A stretch of DNA of 64,000 nucleotides from contig NZ_JAPFCC010000001.1 of assembly GCF_025562715.2 (NCBI RefSeq), forward strand, positions 3,759,501-3,823,500, given 5' to 3'. Positions within the stretch are counted from its first letter, which is position 1. Each line of letters starts with the position of its first letter. This document shows, piece after piece, positions 53,744-61,644 of the stretch. This DNA comes from Endozoicomonas gorgoniicola. GTDB lineage: Bacteria > Pseudomonadota > Gammaproteobacteria > Pseudomonadales > Endozoicomonadaceae. Position numbers and translations under genes: made by a program. Below the pieces are notes generated by a model. That model made no database searches and was not told where the DNA came from. It saw only the letters and a list, made by a program, of their open reading frames with translations.

Positions 53744-56065
53744 TCAGAACTTATACTTCATAGCAGCTGAATAACTGTTATAGGTGTAATCCAGTTTTTT
53801 GCCCAGCTCATAACCGGCAAAGAATGTTAAGCGGTCATCCCGACGGTAAACAACACCCAGTGAAGCCTGATAGCTTGTCCGGACAGGGTCAGCGCCTCTG
53901 GAAACAAAAGATTCTGCACCGCCACCAGTGAATCGAGCCGTTGTCTCTATGCGCTGCCCCTTGAGGTCATGCCACACCATGGTGCTTACGTAGGGTTCTA
54001 TTTCACCTTTAGCCATTGCAAATGTTTTACTTACAGTGATGCCAGCACCCACTTCTATTCGCTGATATTTCTGATCCTCAACGGACTGAGCGAGATTAAT
54101 ATTACCTGGATCCTTTTCCTTATATTTGTCTGTCCGAACCATTTCGTAGTTGAAGCCGATCATTGGCTGAAGGTCTATACCCCGATATGAAAGGTCGTAA
54201 CCCCCAAGCACTCTCACCCCGTAGTGCTGGCTATTAAAATCAGCAACTAAAGGCAAGCCTGAAAAGCCCTGGACATCAATATAACGGTGTCGCTTATGCG
54301 AACTCTGCCCGTAGTTGAATACCGAGTCGACAAAACGGCTCTCATGCTCCCATCGGCTGTAAGCACTGAACTGGTAATTCCTTATACGACTGGTATCGCT
54401 GACACCGTCTTTTTCAACATGAGCATTTACCAGTGTGACAGCTCCACCATAGGTATAATCTTCCTTTGAAGACTCTATACCCAGGGTGAACCCATCAAGG
54501 CTGGCATCATAGCCGAATATCTTACCACCCGTCGTGTTTTTGCGACTGCTCTGTTTTATATCTGTGCCAATAGCCTGAAGCCAGAAACCATCTGCAGATA
54601 ATCCATCACCGTATGCCATACCCTTTTTAGCAGCCTCCTGACGAGGCGCTGACAGACGACGCAATACCTGCGTAATCGCAGTGTTCATTAAAGTGATATT
54701 CACTTCCTGAGTAATATCTGCGTTATTGACTCTGTTCTCGGAAGCAAATTCAGCCATATCTTCAGCAGTGCGGATGGGCAGAAGTCGGGCATAAAGATCG
54801 GAAGACCCGCCTGAAGAATCGGTTGCTAAATTGTCCAGAATACTCGTTAACGCCTCTTCACTGGATTGCCCGGTATTAAGGTCTTTAACAACCTCAGTAA
54901 TACTTTTTGGAGTAATAGAAACAGTTACTAAACCATCCTGATAAAATTGATTATAAATTTTATGTAAAAATGGTGTTCCGATAAAAGCATCAATACTATC
55001 CGCAGTTGCCGTTAATTCCACGTTATCAGCCTGGAAGACTTTAACATTATCCAGCACCCGGTTATTGTCGTAATCGTCTTTAGACATCACGACATATATT
55101 TCAGCATCTTTATCAAGTGTTATATCACCTGCCACTTTCAACGCCGGATTCACTAAATCATCGACACCAACCAGTACCTCCATATAGCTATTGCCGATCA
55201 GTGAAATATTTCCGGAGACCTGCTGTTGTCCTCCGGAATCAGGTTTGAAAAAAGAAACACCGCCCCTGACATCCATCTCATTACTTCCAATGACATCATT
55301 GGTCAGTACAACAGTGGAAGCAGTATTAATCTGGATATTTTCAAAGCCTTCAACAGTACCATCAACAGTACCGCCATTTAAATTCAGCAGGTCATCAGCA
55401 GAGGAAGGGCCTTTAATATTACCTTCAATAAGGCCTGATTCGATAATAACGTTACCCGCTCCCATCCCTTCCGACAGGTCAATGGCATAAGTGCCTGTTG
55501 TTTTTAGTTCACCTCTGATGACCAGATTCGGCAAATAACCATGTTCCGTTGTTTTGATCAGGGTGTTATTACCGGTCAGGCGGCCTTTGGAGCCAACAAT
55601 CACTGCTCCATCCGACAGTTTATCTTTAATGTGAACGGCAATGCCCTGATCAACACTGACCGAATCATTTAATAATATTTCACCTATTTTAATCGTGCCT
55701 GCTGTTGGTAGTGTGTCACTGATGAGCAAACCATCAATGGCTCCACTGCTGCGAATAGAAGACGAGAAAAAATAGCCAGGCTCAAGAATAATAGAGTAGG
55801 TGTCGGTACTGGATTTTAATAAAATCGCAGCGATACCCGCCGTGGAATCGTTAACAACCCGGGCGCCAGTGATAAAAAAACGCCCTTTTCCATTAACATC
55901 AATAATGTAGTTATATTGGTCTGTATCATCAGCATAAACATCGGTAGGTACTTTAGAATCGCCATCGCTGCTGATTATTGTTGTACTGCCATAGGCTGAT
56001 GACGACAGGGCAGCGGCGTTTACAGATACAAAAACGGATAGCAGAAGTGGCGTTATCTTGTGCAT
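53744..56065 (-). CDS. Autotransporter (type V) outer-membrane protein
   Basis: This protein is about 773 residues. The signal peptide (HKITPLLLSVFVSVNAAAL) is followed by a passenger of repetitive beta-strand segments with Asn/Asp/Gly turns (residues 30-470), e.g. GRLTGNNTLIKTTEHGYLPN and VIIESGLIEGNIKGPSSADD, as expected for a right-handed beta-helix. A C-terminal beta-barrel domain (about 490-773) begins near GDGLSADGFWLQAIGTDIKQ and ends YSAAMKYKF with terminal Phe. It would insert in the outer membrane and expose the passenger at the surface. No catalytic motif is seen in the passenger. The ATG at 56065 is preferred over the GTG at 56077. It is monocistronic, after the terminator at 56139. 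Confidence 0.85.
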   Translation of the reverse strand: MHKITPLLLSVFVSVNAAALSSSAYGSTTIISSDGDSKVPTDVYADDTDQYNYIIDVNGKGRFFITGARVVNDSTAGIAAILLKSSTDTYSIILEPGYFFSSSIRSSGAIDGLLISDTLPTAGTIKIGEILLNDSVSVDQGIAVHIKDKLSDGAVIVGSKGRLTGNNTLIKTTEHGYLPNLVIRGELKTTGTYAIDLSEGMGAGNVIIESGLIEGNIKGPSSADDLLNLNGGTVDGTVEGFENIQINTASTVVLTNDVIGSNEMDVRGGVSFFKPDSGGQQQVSGNISLIGNSYMEVLVGVDDLVNPALKVAGDITLDKDAEIYVVMSKDDYDNNRVLDNVKVFQADNVELTATADSIDAFIGTPFLHKIYNQFYQDGLVTVSITPKSITEVVKDLNTGQSSEEALTSILDNLATDSSGGSSDLYARLLPIRTAEDMAEFASENRVNNADITQEVNITLMNTAITQVLRRLSAPRQEAAKKGMAYGDGLSADGFWLQAIGTDIKQSSRKNTTGGKIFGYDASLDGFTLGIESSKEDYTYGGAVTLVNAHVEKDGVSDTSRIRNYQFSAYSRWEHESRFVDSVFNYGQSSHKRHRYIDVQGFSGLPLVADFNSQHYGVRVLGGYDLSYRGIDLQPMIGFNYEMVRTDKYKEKDPGNINLAQSVEDQKYQRIEVGAGITVSKTFAMAKGEIEPYVSTMVWHDLKGQRIETTARFTGGGAESFVSRGADPVRTSYQASLGVVYRRDDRLTFFAGYELGKKLDYTYNSYSAAMKYKF

Positions 56066-56138
56066 TGTAACGATCACATTGAATAAATATTAATCGTTAA
56101 GTCGACCTGATAGTCCAAATCTTTATGACACAATAAGA

Positions 56139-56165
56139 AATCGCCTTCCGGAATAGAAGGCGATT
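56139..56165 (-). terminator. Hairpin terminator
   Basis: AATCGCCTTC pairs perfectly with GAAGGCGATT across a 7-nt loop, with T-rich sequence on both sides. It lies 32 bp after the stop of the minus-strand gene 56197-57444 and ahead of the autotransporter gene. Confidence 0.88.
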
Positions 56166-56196
56166 TTTTCAGGATGGTTTAAAGTGAATGAGTCGC

Positions 56197-57444
56197 TTAG
56201 TTAATAGCCGCAAGCTGTCTGGTTAACGCGTCCATTCTTTGTTGCATCTCGTCTTGTTTTGCTTGCTTTTCAACAATCAGATCGTTTCTTTCCTGCTGTT
56301 TTTCATCAAGAAGCCGTTGCGCCTCAACAATCTCCTGGTCCTTGTCAGCAACGTCCTTAACCACTTTATGAGCTTCTACCAATGAAGCTACATCTGGGTT
56401 CGCGAGCAAAGCGTCATTCTCGTCGACACGATTTTGAAGCTGTGCTTTCTCATTACCAATCTGCTGAATAGCATTATGAAGTTGAATACGCTCCTGGTTC
56501 CGCTGTGCCGTAATATCGTCTCTGTCGGCAGTTATGGCAGCTTTCTCCTGAGTGACCTGTGTTTTCTCCGCAATCACTCTCATATTCTCTGCTGTCAACC
56601 TTACAGCTTCTTCCAGACTGTTTTTAAGATTGTCTTTATCACCCTTGGCCTGATCTGTAGCTGTTTTCATGCTTTCAAGCTCAGCGATCTGAGACCGGGT
56701 CTGGCTCGTATTCGAAACATTACGGTAAACCATATGCGCCAAACCGGTTGCAGCATAAACTCCCATCTGCGCCCCGGTAACATAAGGTGCAAGAACAAAG
56801 GAAGAACCTGCCACTAGTAATGTTTTACCGAGATTCCAAAGGCTGAAACAGCTACGGTTCAAAATTGCCTTGCGCCCATTGATGGCTTCGTTCAGATTTT
56901 GTGATCGCTGTTCCAGTGAATCGATCGCTTCTTGCGGTGTTTGCTGCGTAGCATCAGCCATTACCTTCTGCTGCAACTGTTTCTGTCTGCTCAGCTCTCT
57001 TCCACAGGAATAGCTCGTCATTTGATTTTCCAGATAAGGCACTGCAAACGGTAGTGCAGCAACCGTCATTACCGCTGCGCTCATACCCGTTCTCTGTGAT
57101 GGAGCAAATGCAGACTGTAATGACTCAGGAGCGTTCTTTCTTACTTTTTCACCAAAGGCTGTTGAGATACGTTGCAGATCCGAAAATCCTTTTTCGGCTG
57201 CAGGTAAATAGTCTGTTACGGTTCTGCTGTAAAGAGTCGCAGCGGAATTTTTCAAAGTTTCGTAACAGCTTGAGCCATTGATGTACAGGTAGTTTTTTGC
57301 ATCAGCATAAGAGACATTTCCCATTACACTGCTATAGGCACTAGCACCACCATCACGAACGGTTTGAGCAAGACTGGCCATCTTATTGTAAGCATCAAGG
57401 CCATAAGAGGCCGAAGTATTAAAAAGCGTATTAATTGTATCCAT
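56197..57444 (-). CDS. Inc-like membrane plus coiled-coil protein, 415 aa
   Basis: No family was recognised. The N-terminal 115 residues are polar and lack a signal peptide. Two hydrophobic segments follow: GMSAAVMTVAALPFAVPYL (120-138) and a bilobed pair LGKTLLVAGSSFVLAPYV with GAQMGVYAATGLAHMVY (205-240). From about 250 to the end the protein is a continuous coiled coil rich in Gln/Glu/Lys. The polar leader, bilobed hydrophobic hairpin and coiled-coil tail resemble inclusion-membrane (Inc) proteins of intracellular bacteria, but there is no sequence match that I can claim. The gene is flanked by terminators on both sides, so it is a single-gene unit. Confidence 0.7.
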   Translation of the reverse strand: MDTINTLFNTSASYGLDAYNKMASLAQTVRDGGASAYSSVMGNVSYADAKNYLYINGSSCYETLKNSAATLYSRTVTDYLPAAEKGFSDLQRISTAFGEKVRKNAPESLQSAFAPSQRTGMSAAVMTVAALPFAVPYLENQMTSYSCGRELSRQKQLQQKVMADATQQTPQEAIDSLEQRSQNLNEAINGRKAILNRSCFSLWNLGKTLLVAGSSFVLAPYVTGAQMGVYAATGLAHMVYRNVSNTSQTRSQIAELESMKTATDQAKGDKDNLKNSLEEAVRLTAENMRVIAEKTQVTQEKAAITADRDDITAQRNQERIQLHNAIQQIGNEKAQLQNRVDENDALLANPDVASLVEAHKVVKDVADKDQEIVEAQRLLDEKQQERNDLIVEKQAKQDEMQQRMDALTRQLAAIN

Positions 57445-57714
57445 ATTAATTTTCTTCCTTGTTTAATTAAATTCAGATACCCATTAAAAGGGACTTATGA
57501 ACTAATAGATGCCTTCCAAATTAATTAGTTCATTAATTTGAAACTGAAAAAACAAGTTCCTTATTTTTTAAAACAGAATCGACCATTCAAAAAAAACAGA
57601 CAAATCCCTTGATTTAAAAGCTTTTTGATCTATGAATACATAAAAAAAAGCTGTATTAAATTATTAGATACAGCTTTTTTATCTCAAATTGTTATCTAAA
57701 GACTGTCAACTTAA
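57445..57714. other. AT-rich intergenic region
   Basis: Very AT-rich sequence containing the presumed promoter of the Inc-like gene and the hairpin at 57642. No coding sequence is supported. Confidence 0.45.
57642..57681. terminator. Bidirectional rho-independent terminator
   Basis: AGCTGTAT (57649-57656) pairs with ATACAGCT (57668-57675); a run of eight A precedes and a run of six or more T follows, so the stem extends and each strand ends in a U-tract. It lies 40 bp after the stop of the hugZ fragment (minus strand). Confidence 0.88.
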
Positions 57715-57927
57715 TTAAGCAGCCCGCGCCATATCGACCAGAGCCTTTCTGACTGCCATGGGTTCTTCAACCGAGACAGGAAAAGGAATTCGAACCACCT
57801 GATCGCCAAGTAACAGGTGCACTCCTTCGCTGTCAACGCCCGCCATTCTGGGGGAAACACCTTCAGGAATAACAATACCTGCATTAACGCAGTACTTCAC
57901 CATGGCATCCACATGATCTTCATTCAT
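57715..57927 (-). pseudogene. 3' fragment of hugZ (DUF2470 domain only)
   Basis: The 70 codons encode MNEDHVDAMVKYC, a central AGVDSEGVHLLLGDQVVRIP and a C-terminal helix, matching the C-terminal DUF2470 domain of HugZ-type haem oxygenases. The in-frame codon before the ATG is His, giving the family's HMNEDH motif, which shows that the ATG is internal to the original gene. The N-terminal pyridoxamine-oxidase-like domain (about 170 residues) is missing and an IS200/IS605 right end starts within a few bases. A free-standing DUF2470 protein is possible, but there is no ribosome site. Confidence 0.75.
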
Positions 57928-57935
57928 GTGGTTAA

Positions 57936-58113
57936 GCCTGCGGAGTTCGTGTGAGACTTAGGGAACATGGGTTGGCTCGTCACCGTAAAAGTTCCCACTG
58001 TGGAACTTTTATGCGATAACCAAGCTTGTTCCCTGAGCAACGAACTGTGAAACAGGAACCTGTTAGGTGACTAACAGGAATCCTCCACCGACTCAGGTGG
58101 GGTAGGATGTCAA
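57936..58113 (+). mobile_element. IS200/IS605 right-end remnant: TnpB tail and omegaRNA scaffold
   Basis: Codons 57936-58019 read ACGVRVRLREHG, then LARHRKSSHCGTFMR and a stop, in the style of TnpB C-termini (AcGvrVr). The following 95 nt contain nested hairpins (GTTCCcactgtGGAAC near 57991, CCTGTTAGgtgaCTAACAGG near 58060, CCACCgactcaGGTGG near 58090) and end GGATGTCAA at 58113, typical of the right end of TnpB-type elements where the omegaRNA scaffold lies. The rest of tnpB and any tnpA are absent. The last 60 nt are homologous to the remnant at 27583-27640. Confidence 0.68.
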
Positions 58114-58143
58114 AATCCATTCTCAACCTCGAATATTGACTGG

Positions 58144-59214
58144 TTACCAGTTATAACCAACACCAAACTTTACCTGCGAGTCGAGCATTTTCTCATTTTC
58201 ACCAGGCTGACTGTCAAAGTCGAACTTCTGAGTCACATTGAGCGATAAATGATCGGTCACTTTGTAACGAACGCCGTGTTCGCCATCCCAGATCCATTGA
58301 TTCTGGCTCTGAATCCGGTAATAAAGGCCGCTATCAACATAGTATTCCAGATCACTCATCAGGTATCGCCTGTGAAACAGCTTCCAGCCAATGGCAAGAT
58401 TTTTTTTCTTACCTTCCCGTTCATAGGTTTCCCAGATCTGGGTAAGTCCCACGCTGTTTAGCAGTGCCTCAGTGGACGTTTCGCGAACTCTGTAACCAAC
58501 AAAACCACCGATATAGGCACGACTGCGAAGGTTTTCACGGGAATGGTAACGTTCTTTGGATGACATATTAGCAAACCAGTGTTCAGTAAAATAACGACTG
58601 TAGTCGTACTGCAGATCCCAGACATCTTTCTTCCAGACACCCTTGTCTTTCCGCTCTATATCCACACTCCACTTCAGCCGGTTCTTGTTCCACTGATCAT
58701 TCAGGTGCATCTGGCCATTCATCCGGTAGCGGGACTCAATGTCGTTGCCGCTCTTACTATTCAGATTAACATTGACATGTCCCCCGAACTCCCATTTATC
58801 CTCTAAGGTCGGTTCCGACTGAGCCATACTGGCAACGGGCCAGGCGGCTGAAAATTCTCGTTCATAACCATCTTCATCCACGATAACCAGATTATCACTG
58901 CTGCCCCGCAGCTCCCTGAGTTGTGCTTTGTTTTCACCAATCAGATTAATCCACAAGGGGTTATCCGTTTTAACTGAACGAACATGCCGCCAGTTAATGC
59001 TCAGTTCACCGGCATAGACGGTGTTCAGCTTCAATATTCCAGCATCCAGACTGATCACTTCACCAGAGATCATGTCTCCATTTTCAAGCCAGACCGTATC
59101 AGCCCGGCCAGCGCCTGTCAGGATAGGAGACAGCAGAGCACAGCCTTTAAGGAGGTTCACCAAAAACCTGAGACAAACGTTGGGATTACGGCCCCGGAAC
59201 AGCTGGAGCTTCAT
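58144..59214 (-). CDS. DUF481 family outer-membrane protein
   Basis: This protein is about 356 residues. The N-terminus contains a signal-like stretch (VCLRFLVNLLKGCALLSPIL) and a short domain VWLENGDMISGEVISLDAGI followed by the DUF481 beta-barrel: repeated strands such as WSVDIERKDKGVWKKDVWDL and the final QVKFGVGYNW, ending in Trp. DUF481 proteins (E. coli YdiY, a salt-induced outer-membrane protein) are predicted barrels of unknown function. The ATG at 59214 is chosen because AAGG precedes it and the signal region starts there; an upstream ATG (59310) adds 32 residues without a signal pattern. It is single-gene and minus strand. Confidence 0.85.
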   Translation of the reverse strand: MKLQLFRGRNPNVCLRFLVNLLKGCALLSPILTGAGRADTVWLENGDMISGEVISLDAGILKLNTVYAGELSINWRHVRSVKTDNPLWINLIGENKAQLRELRGSSDNLVIVDEDGYEREFSAAWPVASMAQSEPTLEDKWEFGGHVNVNLNSKSGNDIESRYRMNGQMHLNDQWNKNRLKWSVDIERKDKGVWKKDVWDLQYDYSRYFTEHWFANMSSKERYHSRENLRSRAYIGGFVGYRVRETSTEALLNSVGLTQIWETYEREGKKKNLAIGWKLFHRRYLMSDLEYYVDSGLYYRIQSQNQWIWDGEHGVRYKVTDHLSLNVTQKFDFDSQPGENEKMLDSQVKFGVGYNW

Positions 59215-59451
59215 GAATACCTTGAAAAAACCTCTGCAACGATGGGAATAACAAGCTTTTCTGGCTATCAAAAACGCGTAAGAATTCCATAAAATAGCGG
59301 TATTACTCAAGACAATTTACCAGCGGCTAACCCTTATAAAGTCTCTCTTTGCCTGCGCTACCAGTCAGGCTCTGATGCTGACAATCAGGGGGCTGACTGA
59401 GAAATGCTAATGAACTCTACAGAAGTTTTAGGTTATTCTCTGGTATTTTTA

Positions 59452-59778
59452 ATGGAGAACGCCTTGCAAGCACCATTCAGTCATACCGATATCTGGCTCG
59501 TCCTCAGCCAGGTGCCTGAAGGCAAAGTCGTCACTTATGGTCAGCTGGCCAGAATGGCGGGAGCACCGGGTTATGCCAGAGTCGTTGGTAGTATTCTGAA
59601 ACAGCTCCCCAAAGGTTCCGGACTGCCCTGGCACCGGGTGATTAACTGCAAAGGACGCATTTCTTTTCCGGAAGACAGTGTGAAATATAATGAACAAAAG
59701 GGGCTACTGGAACAGGAAGGCGTAACCTTTATCGCCGGTAAAATCAGCCTGAATAGCTATGGATGGAACGGAGAATAA
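59452..59778 (+). CDS. Alkyltransferase-like protein (ATL), MGMT family
   Basis: This is a protein of about 108 residues with the MGMT DNA-binding domain: SQVPEGKVVTYGQLARMAG, ARVVGSILKQLP (Arg-finger helix) and PWHRVINCKG. The reactive Cys of alkyltransferases (PCHR) is replaced by Trp, the defining change of ATL proteins, which bind O6-alkylguanine and hand it to nucleotide-excision repair without self-alkylation. The length fits ATLs. The start is uncertain: ATG 59452 matches relatives; an upstream ATG (59404) is also possible. It is followed after 18 nt by a small gene. Confidence 0.9.
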   Translation: MENALQAPFSHTDIWLVLSQVPEGKVVTYGQLARMAGAPGYARVVGSILKQLPKGSGLPWHRVINCKGRISFPEDSVKYNEQKGLLEQEGVTFIAGKISLNSYGWNGE

Positions 59779-59796
59779 CTATGTACGGGAATAGCT

Positions 59797-59982
59797 ATGA
59801 ACAACCTGCCTGAAGAAATGACGCTGGCCATTGAAATCATTCGTCAGCTGGAAAATCTGGACTACCCACCCGAAACCATACTTCAGGCAATGGCCATTAT
59901 CTGTCAGGATACCCTTAACAAGCTGTCAGACTCTGACAGAAAAAAATGGCAGCAGTTTTTGCTGGGCAGCCTGAATCAATAA
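59797..59982 (+). CDS. YbaM-like (DUF2496) small protein, 61 aa
   Basis: This short acidic helical protein, MNNLPEEMTLAIEIIRQLEN at its start, resembles the YbaM/DUF2496 family (P-x-x-V/M-x-L-A-x-x-I-I pattern followed by a LP-x-x-x-x-L-A stretch). Function is unknown. It lies between the ATL gene and the first AmpG permease, all on the plus strand with gaps of 18 and 12 nt, so the three are probably co-transcribed. Confidence 0.65.
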   Translation: MNNLPEEMTLAIEIIRQLENLDYPPETILQAMAIICQDTLNKLSDSDRKKWQQFLLGSLNQ

Positions 59983-59994
59983 AATAGAGCCTCT

Positions 59995-61380
59995 ATGCCT
60001 GTTGTACCTTCAAAAACACGATTGACTTCATGGTGGGACGCCATGAAAGTCTATCGCCATCCCCGCGCTCTCACGCTTTTCTTTATGGGCTTTTCTGCGG
60101 GCCTGCCACTGATGTTGCTGTTCTCCAGCCTGTCATTCTGGTTAAGGGAAGCCGACGTGAGTCGTGCCACCATTGGCTTCTTCAGCTGGATAGGGCTGGC
60201 CTACAGTGTCAAGTGGGTCTGGTCGCCACTGGTTGACCGGATGCCTTTACCACTGCTCAGTCAATTATTAGGTCGTCGTCGTTCATGGCTGCTGTTCAGC
60301 CAGATCGCCATTGTCGCCGGGCTGCTGGGCATGGCCTTCACAGACCCAACCCGGGACCTGACCAGAATGGCACTTTTTGCCGTACTGGTGGCTTTCAGCT
60401 CGGCAACGCAGGATATCATCATTGATGCCTTCCGTATTGAAGCCGCTGAAGAACGTCTGCAGGCGGCTCTGGCGGCTACTTATATGTTTGGCTACCGTCT
60501 GGCGATGATGGTCGCAGGTGCAGGCACTCTGGCGATAGCCGCCTGGGCAGCAGGAGACAGTACCGGCTACCAGCAGTCCGCATGGATGGTTGCTTACCTG
60601 TTTATGGGGGGCTTTATGGCGGTTGGTATCATCACCACATTAGTCACCCGCGAGCCGGAGGTTAAACTCGAAACCCCAAAGCAGGAACAGAGAGTCACCC
60701 AATGGATGGCGCAAAAGGCTCACCTGCCAACACCGCTGGTCAGGCTGGCAGGCTGGTTTTATGGCGCAGTGGTTTGCCCCTTTTCAGACTTTTTCCGCCG
60801 TTATCGCTGGCACGCCCTGCTGTTACTCGCCCTGATCAGCACTTATCGAATCTCAGACATTGTTATGGGCATCATGGCAAACCCCTTCTATGTCGATCTG
60901 GGTTTTACCAAGAATGAGGTCGCCACCGTCACCAAAATCTTTGGCGTCATTATGACGCTGGTCGGTGTCACTCTTGGCGGAACGCTGACCATGCGCTTTG
61001 GCGTGATGAAAATGCTGTTTACCGGGGCGATTGCCACTGCCGTTACCAATGCCCTGTTCGCCATTATGAGTCTGGTGGGCAATAACGTTTACTGGCTTGC
61101 CCTGGTGGTTTCAGCAGACAACCTGGCTGCCGGCATTGCGACATCAGCCTTTATTGCCTGGATGTCGAGCCTGACCAATGTTCAGTATTCGGCTACCCAA
61201 TACGCCCTGTTCAGCTCCATGATGTTGCTGCTGCCCAAGTTTGTCGCAGGTTTTTCCGGCGTGATGGTGGATGCAATTGGATACAACTACTTCTTTATTT
61301 TCTGTGCACTGCTGGGGGCTCCCGTACTGGTTCTGATCTGGATGGCAAACCGCTTTCTGGAGACAAACCAGACACCCTGA
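59995..61380 (+). CDS. ampG: AmpG-family muropeptide permease (copy 1)
   Basis: This 461-residue MFS protein has 12-14 hydrophobic helices. The N-terminal pattern RALTLFFMGFSAGLPLMLLF with SSLSFWLREADVSRATIGFF and WSPLVDRMPLPLLSQLLGRR matches AmpG. It imports GlcNAc-anhydroMurNAc peptides from the periplasm for peptidoglycan recycling. It is the third gene after the ATL and YbaM-like genes and ends before a terminator at 61388. The paralogue at 61645 is about two-thirds identical by eye. Confidence 0.88.
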   Translation: MPVVPSKTRLTSWWDAMKVYRHPRALTLFFMGFSAGLPLMLLFSSLSFWLREADVSRATIGFFSWIGLAYSVKWVWSPLVDRMPLPLLSQLLGRRRSWLLFSQIAIVAGLLGMAFTDPTRDLTRMALFAVLVAFSSATQDIIIDAFRIEAAEERLQAALAATYMFGYRLAMMVAGAGTLAIAAWAAGDSTGYQQSAWMVAYLFMGGFMAVGIITTLVTREPEVKLETPKQEQRVTQWMAQKAHLPTPLVRLAGWFYGAVVCPFSDFFRRYRWHALLLLALISTYRISDIVMGIMANPFYVDLGFTKNEVATVTKIFGVIMTLVGVTLGGTLTMRFGVMKMLFTGAIATAVTNALFAIMSLVGNNVYWLALVVSADNLAAGIATSAFIAWMSSLTNVQYSATQYALFSSMMLLLPKFVAGFSGVMVDAIGYNYFFIFCALLGAPVLVLIWMANRFLETNQTP

Positions 61381-61387
61381 TAACAGT

Positions 61388-61426
61388 GAGCCATTTTCAC
61401 CGGTTTGAAAGTGGCTCTTTCGCTTT
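61388..61426 (+). terminator. Terminator after ampG copy 1
   Basis: GAGCCATTTTC (61388-61398) pairs with GAAAGTGGCTC (61407-61417) with one G-U pair, followed by TTTCGCTTTTT. It lies 8 bp after the stop. Confidence 0.85.
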
Positions 61427-61470
61427 TTACCCATCAGTTCTTTTAGAAAAGCTTCTCTTTTCGATCAAAG

Positions 61471-61518
61471 CAGCCATGAGCGAAAACAGCCATGAGCGAA
61501 AACAGCCATGAGCAAAAA
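61471..61518 (+). repeat. 16-bp tandem repeat, three copies
   Basis: CAGCCATGAGCGAAAA is repeated three times, the last with two changes, in the gap between the two AmpG genes. No coding role is apparent; it is probably slippage-derived. Confidence 0.88.
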
Positions 61519-61644
61519 TTGCATTTTCATAACAAATAATTCAACAATAAATAACCGATGCAATAATTTGAACCTCGATTAATACAGAGATGTCTATAGT
61601 TACTTTCTTTTCCAAATAAAACCTTAACAACCCCGGAAAGCTCA

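Noticed and set aside
61471..61518. Possible CRISPR-like repeats
   Set aside because: The three 16-bp units are directly adjacent with no spacers; this is a simple tandem repeat.
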